From NCBI RefSeq assembly GCF_001902295.1, contig NZ_CP018335.1, positions 1,612,001 through 1,676,000 on the forward strand: DNA of 64,000 nt, in the 5' to 3' direction. A program made the translations under genes and the position numbers. Shown here piece by piece: positions 14,710 to 24,454 of the stretch. This DNA is from Clostridium kluyveri. Its GTDB lineage: Bacteria; Bacillota; Clostridia; Clostridiales; Clostridiaceae. The notes under the pieces were generated by a model, which saw nothing but the letters and a program-made list of their open reading frames with translations, did not search any database and was not told the DNA's origin. Position 1 is the stretch's first letter. The number at the start of each line of letters is the position of its first letter.

Positions 14710-17349
14710 ATGGAAAAATTAGGGTTGAATCAAATTAGAGAAATGTATTTAAGTTTTTTTGAAAAAAAAGCACATCTGAGATTGCCCAGCTTTTCTCTAG
14801 TACCTCAGAATGATAAAAGTTTGCTTTTGATAAATGCGGGTATGACTCCACTTAAGCCTTATTTTACAGGCCTTAAGGTTCCACCTAGTAAAAGAGTAGC
14901 TACCTGTCAAAAGTGTATTAGAACTGGAGATATTGAAAATGTGGGGAAGACATCAAGACATGGTACTTTCTTTGAAATGCTGGGAAATTTTTCTTTTGGA
15001 GATTATTTCAAAAAAGAAGCAATTCCCTGGGCTTGGGAATTTATTACAGAAGTTTTGAAGCTTCCCAAAGATAGATTATATGTTACAATATATTTAGATG
15101 ATGATGAGGCACATGATATATGGGTTAAAAGTACAGATGTGGATCCTTCTAAAATTTTCAGATTAGGAAAAGAAGATAATTTTTGGGAGCATGGTGTAGG
15201 TCCCTGTGGCCCTTGTTCGGAGATTTATTATGATAGAGCACAGGAAAAAATAAACAGTGTAGAAGAATTTGTAGAAGCAGCTGATAATGATAAAATAGTT
15301 GAATTCTGGAATTTAGTTTTTACTCAATTTGACAAAGATGAAAATGGGAATTATAATAGACTTTCCAACCCTAATATAGATACAGGCATGGGACTTGAGA
15401 GAATGGCTACTATAATGCAGGAAGAAAATAGTATATTTGAAGTAGATACTATAAATGCTATATTAAAGGAAGTATGTAATATATCTGGAACAAAATATAA
15501 TGAACACAAAAATAATGATATATCTATAAGGATAATAACAGATCATATAAGAAGTATTACTTTTATGATAAGTGATGGTATACTTCCATCTAATGAAGGG
15601 CGGGGATATGTGCTCAGAAGGCTTTTGAGGAGGGCAGCAAAGCATGGTAAGTCCCTGGGCATAAGTGATAGATTCTTATATAAACTTTCTGATGTTGTTA
15701 TAGATAATTCTTGCGAGAGTTATCCTAAATTGAAAGAGAGAGAAGAGTACATAAAAAAAGTTATAAGGCTTGAGGAAGAGAGATTTGATGAGACAATAGA
15801 CAGCGGAATGAAGATCTTAAATGAATTTATAGAGGAATTAGAAAATAGTAATAGTCTGCTCCTTGAAGGGGAAAAAGCCTTTAAATTATATGATACTTAT
15901 GGTTTCCCAATAGAACTTACTGAAGAAATATTACAGGAAAAAAATATGGGGGTAGACTTAGAGGAATTCAACCAAAAAATGCAGAATCAAAAGGAAATGG
16001 CAAGATCTGCCAGGACAGAAACTAATTATATGGGAGCAGAAGATACTGTATTAAATAAAATTCCCCTGTATATAGACACTGTATTTGAAGGCTATGGCAG
16101 CTTAGAGTCCACTTCAAAGGTCAAACTTATGATAAAAGAAGGAGAGTTTGTTTCTCTCTTAAGCCAGGGGGAAAAAGGTGTTATATTAGTATCTAACACA
16201 CCATTTTATGCAGAAATGGGAGGACAGGTAGGAGATAAAGGTATCATATATAATGAAAATTTTAAAGGTAAGATAATAGACTGTAAAAATAATGTAGCGG
16301 GAAAAATACTTCATTTTGTCGAAGTAATTTCAGGAAGTGTAAGTTTAGAAGATACTGTTTTACTGAATGTGGATAAAAATAGAAGAGATGATATAAGAAG
16401 AAATCATACTTCCACCCATCTTTTGGGAGAGGCATTAAGGAGGGTACTAGGAGAACATGTACACCAGTCCGGTTCTTATGTAGATGAACATCGATTAAGA
16501 TTTGATTTTAACCATTTTGAAGCTTTAAATGATAAACAATTAAGAGAAGTTGAAGATCTGGTAAATGAAAATATAAGAAAGGCAAAAACAGTAAACACTA
16601 ATTTAATGTCTTTAGAAGAAGCAAAAAAGAGTGGAGCGGTAGCAATTTTTGATGGTAAGTATTCAGATGAAGTAAGAGTTGTTTCAATAGGAGATTTCAG
16701 CAGAGAACTTTGTGGAGGTACTCATGTAGGTAATTCTGGAGAAATAGGACTGTTTAAAATAGTTTCAGAATCAGGAATAGCAGCTGGCATAAGGAGAATA
16801 GAAGCTGTTACTGGAAGAGAGGCAGTTGAATATTTATATTCAAAAAGTGATATGCTAAAGGAGATAGCAAATAAATTTAAATGCTCTGAAAAAGAAATTG
16901 TCCATAAATTAGATTTACAATTTAATGAATTAAGGGAAGTAAGAAAAGAACTAGAAGAGTTTAAGATAAAATTAGCGGGTAGTGCAGAGGAGAGCATTTT
17001 AAATGGTGTTAAGATTGTTAAAGGAATAAATTTGTTTACAGGGATATTAAAGGATGTAGATGGAAATGCACTCAGAGAACTGGCAGATAAAATTAGAAGC
17101 AAGTCACAAAATTCAGTAGTTTTACTAGGAAGTAACGTAGAAGGAAAGGTAAACTTGGTAGCTATGGCAACTAAGGATGCGGTGGAAAAAGGAGTTCATT
17201 GTGGTAAAATTATAAAAGAAGTGGCAGCTGTTACTGGAGGAGGTGGAGGCGGCAGACCTGATATGGCTCAAGCTGGTGGAAAATTTCCAGATAAATTAGA
17301 AGAAGCAATAGGAAAATGCAGTGCGATTATGGAAAAAATAGTTAAGTAG
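14710..17349 (+). CDS. alaS: Alanyl-tRNA synthetase
   Basis: 879 aa from ATG 14710, preferred over ATG 14704 because AGGAG ends eight bases before it. Class II core at the N-terminus with the motif 2 region around [18 protein letters not shown]. The editing domain has HTSTHLL and CGGTHV (metal-binding His and Cys). The C-Ala domain ends in the glycine-rich [15 protein letters not shown]. The enzyme charges tRNA-Ala and clears Ser/Gly mischarges. It is controlled by the T-box leader just upstream and opens the ireB-ruvX-yrzB-fur gene group. Confidence 0.97.
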   Translation: MEKLGLNQIREMYLSFFEKKAHLRLPSFSLVPQNDKSLLLINAGMTPLKPYFTGLKVPPSKRVATCQKCIRTGDIENVGKTSRHGTFFEMLGNFSFGDYFKKEAIPWAWEFITEVLKLPKDRLYVTIYLDDDEAHDIWVKSTDVDPSKIFRLGKEDNFWEHGVGPCGPCSEIYYDRAQEKINSVEEFVEAADNDKIVEFWNLVFTQFDKDENGNYNRLSNPNIDTGMGLERMATIMQEENSIFEVDTINAILKEVCNISGTKYNEHKNNDISIRIITDHIRSITFMISDGILPSNEGRGYVLRRLLRRAAKHGKSLGISDRFLYKLSDVVIDNSCESYPKLKEREEYIKKVIRLEEERFDETIDSGMKILNEFIEELENSNSLLLEGEKAFKLYDTYGFPIELTEEILQEKNMGVDLEEFNQKMQNQKEMARSARTETNYMGAEDTVLNKIPLYIDTVFEGYGSLESTSKVKLMIKEGEFVSLLSQGEKGVILVSNTPFYAEMGGQVGDKGIIYNENFKGKIIDCKNNVAGKILHFVEVISGSVSLEDTVLLNVDKNRRDDIRRNHTSTHLLGEALRRVLGEHVHQSGSYVDEHRLRFDFNHFEALNDKQLREVEDLVNENIRKAKTVNTNLMSLEEAKKSGAVAIFDGKYSDEVRVVSIGDFSRELCGGTHVGNSGEIGLFKIVSESGIAAGIRRIEAVTGREAVEYLYSKSDMLKEIANKFKCSEKEIVHKLDLQFNELREVRKELEEFKIKLAGSAEESILNGVKIVKGINLFTGILKDVDGNALRELADKIRSKSQNSVVLLGSNVEGKVNLVAMATKDAVEKGVHCGKIIKEVAAVTGGGGGGRPDMAQAGGKFPDKLEEAIGKCSAIMEKIVK

Positions 17350-17413
17350 TATACATTTTATAAAATATGCTTTATAATATATTTAATTAGAATTGTTAGC
17401 GGGGTGAATATAT

Positions 17414-17665
17414 ATGAGCAAGGATAATACCATTCAGTTTGATATTTCTGAAAGTAAGAAGGCTTTAACTAGAGAAATATTAACTGAAGTTTATGATTCG
17501 CTAATTAAAAAGGGATATAATCCTGTAAATCAATTGGTAGGGTATTTGATTTCAGGTGATCCGACTTATATAACAAATTATAATGGAGCAAGGTCATTGG
17601 TTAGAAAGCTTGAGAGAGATGAAATACTTGAAGAAGTCTTAAAAGCATATTTAGGTATAAAATAA
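17414..17665 (+). CDS. ireB: IreB family regulatory phosphoprotein (UPF0297)
   Basis: 83 aa, full length. The family signature includes NPVNQLVGYLISGDPTYIT and the RSLVRKLERDE helix. In Enterococcus, IreB is phosphorylated by the PASTA kinase IreK and tunes cephalosporin tolerance; that role here is by homology only. Its position between alaS and ruvX is the usual one in Firmicutes. GGGGTGAATA precedes the ATG. Confidence 0.9.
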   Translation: MSKDNTIQFDISESKKALTREILTEVYDSLIKKGYNPVNQLVGYLISGDPTYITNYNGARSLVRKLERDEILEEVLKAYLGIK

Positions 17666-17666
17666 G

Positions 17667-17692
17667 AATGTCCTTTTTGGACATTTTTATTT
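17667..17692 (+). terminator. Terminator after ireB
   Basis: AATGTCC, loop TTTTT, GGACATT, then TTTATTTTA, starting at the ireB stop. The stem is short and may allow read-through to ruvX. Confidence 0.65.
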
Positions 17693-17728
17693 TAAATATG
17701 ACAATAATAAAAATAGGAGAGTAATAAT

Positions 17729-18142
17729 TTGAGAATACTTGGATTGGATGTGGGAAATAAAACTATAGGAGTGGCTTTAAGTGATCCATTAGGAATAACT
17801 GCGCAGGGAATTACTACTATAAAGAGAAAGGGGGAAGATAAAGATATTGAGGAACTAAAAACCATATGTGATAAATATAAGGTGGAAGTAATTGTTTGTG
17901 GGCTGCCTAAAAATATGAATGGAACTTTAGGACCTCAAAGTGAAAAGGTATTAAAATTTTGTAATATTATAGAGGAAGTTATAAATTTGCCTATAAAAAT
18001 GTGGGATGAGAGACTTACTACAGTGGCGGCTAACAGAGCCATGCTGGAAGCGGATTTGTCTAGGGCAAAGAGAAAAAAAATAGTGGATAAAATGGCGGCT
18101 ACCTACATATTGCAGGGGTATTTAGATAGAATTTCAAAATAA
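17729..18142 (+). CDS. ruvX: RuvX/YqgF pre-16S rRNA nuclease, Holliday-junction resolvase family
   Basis: 137 aa with a TTG start after AGGAGAG. RNase H-like fold with the first catalytic Asp in [24 protein letters not shown], and the C-terminal WDERLTT and [13 protein letters not shown] segments carrying the remaining acidic residues. YqgF matures the 16S rRNA 5' end; a recombination role is also proposed. Confidence 0.93.
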   Translation: MRILGLDVGNKTIGVALSDPLGITAQGITTIKRKGEDKDIEELKTICDKYKVEVIVCGLPKNMNGTLGPQSEKVLKFCNIIEEVINLPIKMWDERLTTVAANRAMLEADLSRAKRKKIVDKMAATYILQGYLDRISK

Positions 18143-18184
18143 AATTATTTTTGACATTAATCTTATAAGAGAGGTAATTTTAAT

Positions 18185-18439
18185 ATGGAAAATGATGTTA
18201 GCAGTTTAATGCTGGAGGATGAAAAGGGAGATAAGGTCAAATTTCAGGTGGTGACTAAATTTGATATAGAAGATAGAGAGTATATAATTGTAGTGCCTGA
18301 GGAAAATGAAGATTCTAAGGAGGCAATAGTACTAAAAATAGTTGAAGGGGAAGATGGAAGGGAAGCATTCATAACAGTGGAAGATGATGAGGAATTCAAT
18401 CAGGTTTCAGAAGTTTATGAAGCTCTGTTTAATGATTAA
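18185..18439 (+). CDS. yrzB: DUF1292 protein YrzB (UPF0473)
   Basis: 84 aa acidic protein: a beta-rich domain with FQVVTKFDIEDREYIIV and the DDEEFNQVSEVYE end typical of DUF1292. It is a cytoplasmic protein of unknown function, conserved in this exact gene neighbourhood across Firmicutes. AGAGAGG precedes the ATG. Confidence 0.88.
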   Translation: MENDVSSLMLEDEKGDKVKFQVVTKFDIEDREYIIVVPEENEDSKEAIVLKIVEGEDGREAFITVEDDEEFNQVSEVYEALFND

Positions 18440-18454
18440 AATAGTTTGTTAATG

Positions 18455-18500
18455 TTAAAACTAAAGGCTATAAGAGAGTCTATAGCTTTTAGTTTTAATA
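18455..18500 (+). terminator. Terminator between yrzB and fur
   Basis: TTAAAACTAAAGGCTATA pairs with TATAGCTTTTAGTTTTAA around an 8-base loop, with one mismatch. It begins 15 bases after yrzB. It separates the alaS-yrzB group from fur, which has its own TTGACA at 18516-18521. Confidence 0.75.
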
Positions 18501-18604
18501 TTAACTGATTTTCAATTGACAGCTATATTATGCTATATTAGACTTATACTGTGATAGTTTGTTTTAGGAATATTTTAAATTTAAAGGTGAAACGGGGTAT
18601 AGTA

Positions 18605-19063
18605 ATGTCGAAGCTTTCTACTTCAGAAATAGAGAGGTTAAAAAATAGTTTGAAAGAAAAGGGATATAAACTTACACCACAAAGACGGGCTGTAGTAGAT
18701 ATTATAATAAAGAATGAAGGAAAACATCTCACTACAGAGCAGATATATGATCAGGTTAAAATTGATTGTCCTGAAATTGGCTTGGCTACAGTTTATAGGA
18801 CTGTACAGCTTTTAGAGGATATAGGAGTTATATGTAAATTGGATTTAAATGATGGGTGTAATAGATATGAAATAGTCCATAGGGAAGAAAACCATCATCA
18901 CCATCATCTAATATGTACTAAATGTTCTAAAATAATTGAAGTAACTGATGATCTTTTGGAGTCTTTGGAGAGAAAAATAGAAGGAAAATATAATTTTAAA
19001 ATCCTAAATCATAGTCTGAAATTTTATGGTATATGCAGTGAATGTACAAAAAAATCAAAATAA
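18605..19063 (+). CDS. fur: Fur/PerR-family metalloregulator
   Basis: 152 aa from ATG 18605; an in-frame GTG 54 bases upstream lacks a good ribosome site and would add an atypical tail. Winged-helix DNA-binding domain 1-85 with LTPQRRAVVD and LATVYRTVQLL. The dimerisation domain has a five-histidine run followed by LICTKCSK, and ends with CSEC; the two CxxC pairs form a structural zinc site. Whether it senses iron (Fur), peroxide (PerR) or zinc (Zur) cannot be decided from motifs alone. Confidence 0.88.
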   Translation: MSKLSTSEIERLKNSLKEKGYKLTPQRRAVVDIIIKNEGKHLTTEQIYDQVKIDCPEIGLATVYRTVQLLEDIGVICKLDLNDGCNRYEIVHREENHHHHHLICTKCSKIIEVTDDLLESLERKIEGKYNFKILNHSLKFYGICSECTKKSK

Positions 19064-19100
19064 ATATAAATAAATATAAAGAGAAGGAGGGAAGATTTTT

Positions 19101-20768
19101 TTGCGTAAAGAAAAAGAAAAAGTAAAAATTATTCCATTAGGTGGATTGGGTGAAATCGGGAAAAATCTTACGGTAATAGAATTTAAAAATGATATAATAG
19201 TAATTGATTGTGGTTTGAAGTTTCCCGATGAAGAAATGTTGGGTATAGACGTGGTTATCCCCGATATTACTTACCTGAAAAAAAATATTGACAGGGTAAG
19301 AGGAATATTTTTGACCCATGGACATGAAGATCATATAGGGGCATTACCTTATGTTCTCAAGGAAATTAATGTGCCAGTGTATGGTACCAAATTAACTCTG
19401 GGTATTGTTCAAACCAAGCTAAAAGAGCACAATTTAATTGATACAGTAGATCTTAAGTGCGTAAAAGCAAGAGATGTAATTAAATTAGAGAGTATGTGGG
19501 TAGAATTTATAAGAACTAGCCACAGCATAGCAGATTCCATGGCTATTGCTATACACACTTCAGCGGGTATTATACTCCATACGGGAGATTTCAAAGTTGA
19601 TTATACACCCATTGATGGAAGTGTAATTGATTTAGCCAGATTTGCAGAACTTAGCAAAAAAGGTGTAACTGTTATGCTGTGTGATAGCACCAACGTGGAA
19701 AGACCAGGTTATACCATGTCTGAAAGAACTGTGGGAGAGGCCTTTGAAAAATTTTTTGCTTCTGCAAAAAGTAGGATAATAGTAGCAACTTTTGCTTCAA
19801 ATATTCACAGAATACAGCAGGTTATTACTGCGGCAGAAAAGTATGACAGAAAGGTAGCAGTTTCTGGGAGAAGTATGGAAAATATAGTAGAAGTAGCTAC
19901 AGAACTAGGATATCTAGATATTAAAAAAAATACAATTATAAATATAGATAATATAAATAAATACAATGGCAATAAAATAACTATAATAACCACTGGAAGT
20001 CAGGGGGAGCCCATGTCAGCTCTTTCGAGAATGGCAGCTTCCGAACACAAGAAAGTGAGTATTATTCCGGGAGATACTATAATAATTTCAGCTAATTCCA
20101 TACCTGGAAATGAGAAATTAATTTCCAAAGTTATAAATCAATTGTTTAAAAAAGGAGCAGATGTAATATATGAAGCCTTGGCGGATGTACATGTATCTGG
20201 CCATGCTTGTCAGGAGGAACTAAAATTAATACACACTATTGTAAAACCTAAGTTTTTTATACCGGTACATGGGGAATATAGGCATTTAAAACAGCATGCA
20301 GATTTAGCTATAAGCCTTGGGCTTTCTCCAAATAATGTAATTATAGCAGACAATGGTGATGTTATAGAAGTTTCCAAGGATTCTATAAGAAAAAGTGGTA
20401 CAGTAGTATCTGGACAGGTATTTGTAGATGGTCTTGGGGTAGGAGATGTAGGAAATATAGTTTTAAGGGATAGAAGGCATCTGTCTCAGGATGGAATACT
20501 TACAGTAGTAATTACTATGGAGAAAGAAAGTGGAAGTGTTATTGCAGGACCTGATATAATATCTAGAGGTTTTGTTTATGTTAGAGAGTCTGAAGATTTA
20601 ATGGAAGAAGCAAAAGAATTAGTGAGAAATGCTTTGAATGAATGTGAGAAAAAGCATATTACTGAATGGGCAAATATAAAGTCTAATGTGAAAGAGGTAC
20701 TTAGGTTGTTTCTGTATGAAAGGACAAAGAGAAAGCCTATGATATTACCTATAATTATGGAAGTATAA
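19101..20768 (+). CDS. rnj: Ribonuclease J
   Basis: 555 aa with a TTG start ten bases after AAGGAGG. Metallo-beta-lactamase/beta-CASP RNase: zinc motif THGHEDHIGALPYV, HTGDFKVD, CDSTNVERPG, the beta-CASP SGRSM and GSQGEPMSAL, PVHGEYRHL, and a C-terminal dimerisation domain. It has endonuclease and 5'-3' exonuclease activity in mRNA decay and rRNA maturation. Only one paralogue is seen here, so J1 or J2 is not assigned. Confidence 0.95.
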   Translation: MRKEKEKVKIIPLGGLGEIGKNLTVIEFKNDIIVIDCGLKFPDEEMLGIDVVIPDITYLKKNIDRVRGIFLTHGHEDHIGALPYVLKEINVPVYGTKLTLGIVQTKLKEHNLIDTVDLKCVKARDVIKLESMWVEFIRTSHSIADSMAIAIHTSAGIILHTGDFKVDYTPIDGSVIDLARFAELSKKGVTVMLCDSTNVERPGYTMSERTVGEAFEKFFASAKSRIIVATFASNIHRIQQVITAAEKYDRKVAVSGRSMENIVEVATELGYLDIKKNTIINIDNINKYNGNKITIITTGSQGEPMSALSRMAASEHKKVSIIPGDTIIISANSIPGNEKLISKVINQLFKKGADVIYEALADVHVSGHACQEELKLIHTIVKPKFFIPVHGEYRHLKQHADLAISLGLSPNNVIIADNGDVIEVSKDSIRKSGTVVSGQVFVDGLGVGDVGNIVLRDRRHLSQDGILTVVITMEKESGSVIAGPDIISRGFVYVRESEDLMEEAKELVRNALNECEKKHITEWANIKSNVKEVLRLFLYERTKRKPMILPIIMEV

Positions 20769-20843
20769 TGCTTCTTTATCAAGAATATTTGTAAAGTTGA
20801 CATTTTAATACTATAATATTAAAATGAGTGTATTATAATTTTG

Positions 20844-20874
20844 ATTGGATACAAGAGAGTATCCAATTTTTTCA
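20844..20874 (+). terminator. Terminator after RNase J
   Basis: ATTGGATAC, loop AAGAGA, GTATCCAAT, then TTTTTC: a clean 9-bp hairpin. Confidence 0.88.
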
Positions 20875-20931
20875 GTATATGTATATATTTTGACACATAT
20901 ACATACCTAATTTCAAATTGGAGGAATAATA

Positions 20932-22755
20932 ATGGATTTATTTACAAGAAATGACATAAGAAATGTGGCAATAATTGCCCATGTTGATCATGGCAAAACC
21001 ACATTGGTAGATGCACTTTTAAAACAGAGTAATATATTTAGAGCAAATGAAAAGGTAGAAGAAAGGGTTATGGATTCTAATGCCCTTGAAAGAGAAAGAG
21101 GAATTACCATACTTTCAAAAAATACTTCTGTAGTACATAAAGGAGTTAAAATAAATATTGTAGATACCCCAGGACATGCTGATTTTGGAGGAGAAGTTGA
21201 GCGTGTGCTTGAAATGGTAGATAGTGTTTTATTAGTAGTGGATGCCTATGAAGGACCTATGCCCCAGACAAAATTTGTTTTAAAGAAGGCACTGGAGCTA
21301 AAGCTTGAGCCTATAGTTGTGATAAATAAAATAGATAGACCAGATGCAAGGGCTTCTGAAGTTTTAGATGAAATATTTGATTTATTTGTAGAATTGGGTG
21401 CCAGTGATTCTCAGCTTGACTTTCAGGTGGTATATTGTTCCGCCAAGGCAGGTTTTGCAAAGTATGAAATAGAAGATGATTCAGCTACTATGGAACCTTT
21501 GTTTGATACTATAATAAAAAATGTTCCTGCGCCTGAAGGGTATATTGATATGCCACTGCAGATGCTGGTAACCACAATAGATCATAATGAATATGTAGGC
21601 AGAATAGGTGTGGGGAAAATAACTAGAGGAACTATAAAGAAAAATCAGCAGGTTGCATTAATAAGAAGAGAAAATAAAATAGAAAATGTAAAGGTATCTA
21701 ATCTGTACACATATAATGGACTTAAAAAGGAAGAAGTAAATGAGGCTAAACTTGGTGATATAGTTGCAGTTTCAGGCATACAGGACATAAATATAGGAGA
21801 AACTATTGCAGATATATTAAAACCTGAAGCTATTGCTTTTGTCAATATAGATGAGCCTACGCTGAGTATGAACTTTATGGTAAATGATTCCCCTTTTGCT
21901 GGAAAAGAAGGGAATTTTGTTACTTCCAGGCATTTGAGGGATAGACTTATGAAGGAACTGGAGACTAATGTATCTCTTAGGGTGGAAGAAACTGATTCAC
22001 CTGACTGCTTTAAGGTAAGTGGAAGAGGAGAACTTCATCTTTCAATATTGATAGAGACTATGAGGAGAGAAGGATATGAGTTTCAGGTTTCAAAACCTAC
22101 AGTTATATTTAAAGAAAAAGATGGAAAGAGGTTAGAGCCTATTGAACATCTTATTATAGATGTGCCGGAAGAATTTATGGGAGTAGTTATGGAGAAATTA
22201 GGGCCTAGAAAAGCTAATATGGTAAACATGACCTCTGCAGTAAATGGCTATGTTAGATTGGAATTTAAAATACCTGCAAGGGGGCTTATTGGATTTAGAA
22301 ATGAATTTATGACGGATACTAAAGGAAATGGCATAATGAACCATCTTCTTGATGATTATGAAGAGTATAAAGGGGACATACCTGAAAGAACAAGGGGATC
22401 ACTTGTGGTGTTTGAAACGGGAACATCCATAACCTATGGGCTCTATAATGCTCAGGAAAGAGGCACATTGTTTATAGGACCAGGAGTGGAAGTATATGAA
22501 GGAATGATAGCTGGAGAGTGTTCTAGAGCGGAGGATATAGAGGTAAATGTATGCAAAAAAAAGCATCTGTCAAATACCAGATCCTCTGGAGCTGACGAAG
22601 CTTTAAAATTAGTACCTTTAAATGAAATGACTCTGGAAAAATCACTGGAGTTTATAGCGTCAGATGAACTGGTGGAAGTAACTCCTAAAAGTATAAGAAT
22701 GAGAAAGAAGATATTGAATTCGGAACAGAGAAGGAAAGCCATGAGAAAAAAATAG
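20932..22755 (+). CDS. typA: Translational GTPase TypA/BipA
   Basis: 607 aa, the usual length. GTP-binding motifs: AHVDHGKTT (P-loop), RGITI (switch I), DTPGHADFGGEVER (switch II), NKIDRPDA, and SAKAG (G5). EF-G-like domains III and V plus the BipA-specific C-terminal domain (ERTRGSLVVFETG, KKKHLSNTRSSGADEA). It is a ribosome-binding GTPase involved in 50S assembly and stress adaptation. AATTGGAGGA precedes the ATG. Confidence 0.97.
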   Translation: MDLFTRNDIRNVAIIAHVDHGKTTLVDALLKQSNIFRANEKVEERVMDSNALERERGITILSKNTSVVHKGVKINIVDTPGHADFGGEVERVLEMVDSVLLVVDAYEGPMPQTKFVLKKALELKLEPIVVINKIDRPDARASEVLDEIFDLFVELGASDSQLDFQVVYCSAKAGFAKYEIEDDSATMEPLFDTIIKNVPAPEGYIDMPLQMLVTTIDHNEYVGRIGVGKITRGTIKKNQQVALIRRENKIENVKVSNLYTYNGLKKEEVNEAKLGDIVAVSGIQDINIGETIADILKPEAIAFVNIDEPTLSMNFMVNDSPFAGKEGNFVTSRHLRDRLMKELETNVSLRVEETDSPDCFKVSGRGELHLSILIETMRREGYEFQVSKPTVIFKEKDGKRLEPIEHLIIDVPEEFMGVVMEKLGPRKANMVNMTSAVNGYVRLEFKIPARGLIGFRNEFMTDTKGNGIMNHLLDDYEEYKGDIPERTRGSLVVFETGTSITYGLYNAQERGTLFIGPGVEVYEGMIAGECSRAEDIEVNVCKKKHLSNTRSSGADEALKLVPLNEMTLEKSLEFIASDELVEVTPKSIRMRKKILNSEQRRKAMRKK

Positions 22756-22767
22756 GAAGGATTGTTA

Positions 22768-23790
22768 ATGGTGAAAAAAAACTTAAAAAGTATTTTTTTA
22801 CTCTGTAGTTTGGCTTTAATCATAATAGCGGGTGTTTTATATTTTGTGGTGACAAGCATAAAATACCCTCTTAGGTATAATAAAGGTAAAGTAAATATCA
22901 GTATAAATAATGAAAAAAATTTATCTCAGGTGGTAGATAAATTAGAAAAAGAAAAATTAATAAAAAATGCATTTATATTAAAATGGTATATAAACAGACA
23001 TTTTGGAGATATTGGAGTAAAAAAGGGAATATATTCTTTTTCTAATAATATAACTTTAGATAATTTTGAAACTTACCTAAAGACGGGAATCAAAGATGAT
23101 GAACCTGTAAAAGTTTTAATACCTGAAGGATATGATATAGAACATATAGGAACTGTTTTGGAGAAAAAGGGTATAATATCAAGTGCAGATTTTTTAGAAA
23201 GCTGTAAAAACTATGAATTACCTGATTTTATAAAAGCAGATTCTGAAAGAAGATATAATTTAGAGGGATATCTCTTTCCAGATACGTATGAATTTTTAAA
23301 AGGAAGTAGTGGAAAAGCTATAATTGATGTTATGCTGGATAGATTCAATCTGGTTATAGAAGAAATAGAGAAGGATACCCATGTACAATTAGAAGGTAAT
23401 AACCTTGGTGATATAATAACCATGGCTTCCATAGTGGAAAAAGAAGTGGAAATTCCAGAAGAAAGAGGAAAAGCAGCTTCTGTGTTTTATAACAGATTAC
23501 AAAAAGGAATGAAGCTTCAATCTTGTGCCACAGTATTATATGCCCTAGGAGTGCATAAGGATAAAGTATATTATAAAGATTTGGAAGTTGATTCTGTGTA
23601 TAATACTTATAAAGTGAGTGGACTTCCAGAGGGACCTATATGCAATCCGGGAAAAGGATGTATCCTGGCAGCTATAAAACCTTCTAATACAAACTATCTT
23701 TATTTTGTTTCCAATAATGATGGCACACATTTTTTTACGGATGATAACGAAAAGTTTTTACAGGTAAAAGAGGCTACCCAGGGAGATTGA
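22768..23790 (+). CDS. mltG: Endolytic murein transglycosylase MltG
   Basis: 340 aa from ATG 22768, seven bases after GGAAGG; a TTG six bases upstream is too close to that site. One N-terminal membrane anchor (about 6-28), a LysM-like segment and the YceG domain with LEGYLFPDTYEF, the catalytic glutamate in ASIVEKEVE, and SGLPEGPICNPG. MltG cleaves nascent glycan strands and sets their length at the outer membrane face. It starts 12 bases after typA and leads trmR and trhP, the conserved yrrL-yrrM-yrrN/O order. Confidence 0.94.
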   Translation: MVKKNLKSIFLLCSLALIIIAGVLYFVVTSIKYPLRYNKGKVNISINNEKNLSQVVDKLEKEKLIKNAFILKWYINRHFGDIGVKKGIYSFSNNITLDNFETYLKTGIKDDEPVKVLIPEGYDIEHIGTVLEKKGIISSADFLESCKNYELPDFIKADSERRYNLEGYLFPDTYEFLKGSSGKAIIDVMLDRFNLVIEEIEKDTHVQLEGNNLGDIITMASIVEKEVEIPEERGKAASVFYNRLQKGMKLQSCATVLYALGVHKDKVYYKDLEVDSVYNTYKVSGLPEGPICNPGKGCILAAIKPSNTNYLYFVSNNDGTHFFTDDNEKFLQVKEATQGD

Positions 23791-23805
23791 TTTTTGGAGG
23801 AAAAA

Positions 23806-24453
23806 ATGAGTAATGTTGCACATAATTATATAGAGTGTTATATAAGATCATTAATAGAAGAACATAAGGATGTATTAAAAGAGCTAGAGGACTACGCAAA
23901 AGAAAATTCCGTACCCATAGTTCAAAGGGAAGTAGCAAAATTTTTGGAACTTATGATAAATATAAAGAAACCTTTAAAAATTTTGGAACTTGGAACAGCC
24001 ATTGGTTATTCTGCAATTTTAATGAGCATAAGTTCTGGGAAAAAAAGTTTAATAACCACTGTGGAGAGAGATAAGAATATGGTGAAAGTTGCCAGATCCA
24101 ATATAGAAAAGTATAAATTTATAGATTGTATTCAGGTTATTGAAGGAGACTGTCTGGAGGTACTTAAAAGTACAAAAGAAGAATATGACTTTATATTTAT
24201 GGATGCAGGTAAAGGACATTACAATCAATTTCTACCTTATTGTCTTAAATTATTAGATAAGGATGGAATAATAGTGGCAGATAATGTACTTTTTAGAGGA
24301 ATGGTGGCATGGGATAAATTGGTAGTGAAAAGAAAAATAACTATAGTTAAAAGAATGAGAGAATATTTAAGTAATATATCTGACAATAATAAATTTGTTA
24401 CATCAATTATACCTATGGGGGATGGTATAGCCGTTACAGTGAGGAGGAATTGA
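23806..24453 (+). CDS. trmR: tRNA 5-hydroxyuridine methyltransferase TrmR (YrrM), SAM-dependent
   Basis: 215 aa from ATG 23806, five bases after GGAGG; an upstream TTG overlaps that site. O-methyltransferase family 3 fold: SAM-binding LELGTAIGYSAILM (motif I), VERD, DFIFMDAGKGHY and DNVLFRG. In Bacillus, YrrM/TrmR converts 5-hydroxyuridine-34 of tRNA to 5-methoxyuridine. The assignment relies on its place between mltG and the U32 hydroxylation protein, which makes the precursor base. Confidence 0.82.
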   Translation: MSNVAHNYIECYIRSLIEEHKDVLKELEDYAKENSVPIVQREVAKFLELMINIKKPLKILELGTAIGYSAILMSISSGKKSLITTVERDKNMVKVARSNIEKYKFIDCIQVIEGDCLEVLKSTKEEYDFIFMDAGKGHYNQFLPYCLKLLDKDGIIVADNVLFRGMVAWDKLVVKRKITIVKRMREYLSNISDNNKFVTSIIPMGDGIAVTVRRN

Positions 24454-24454
24454 T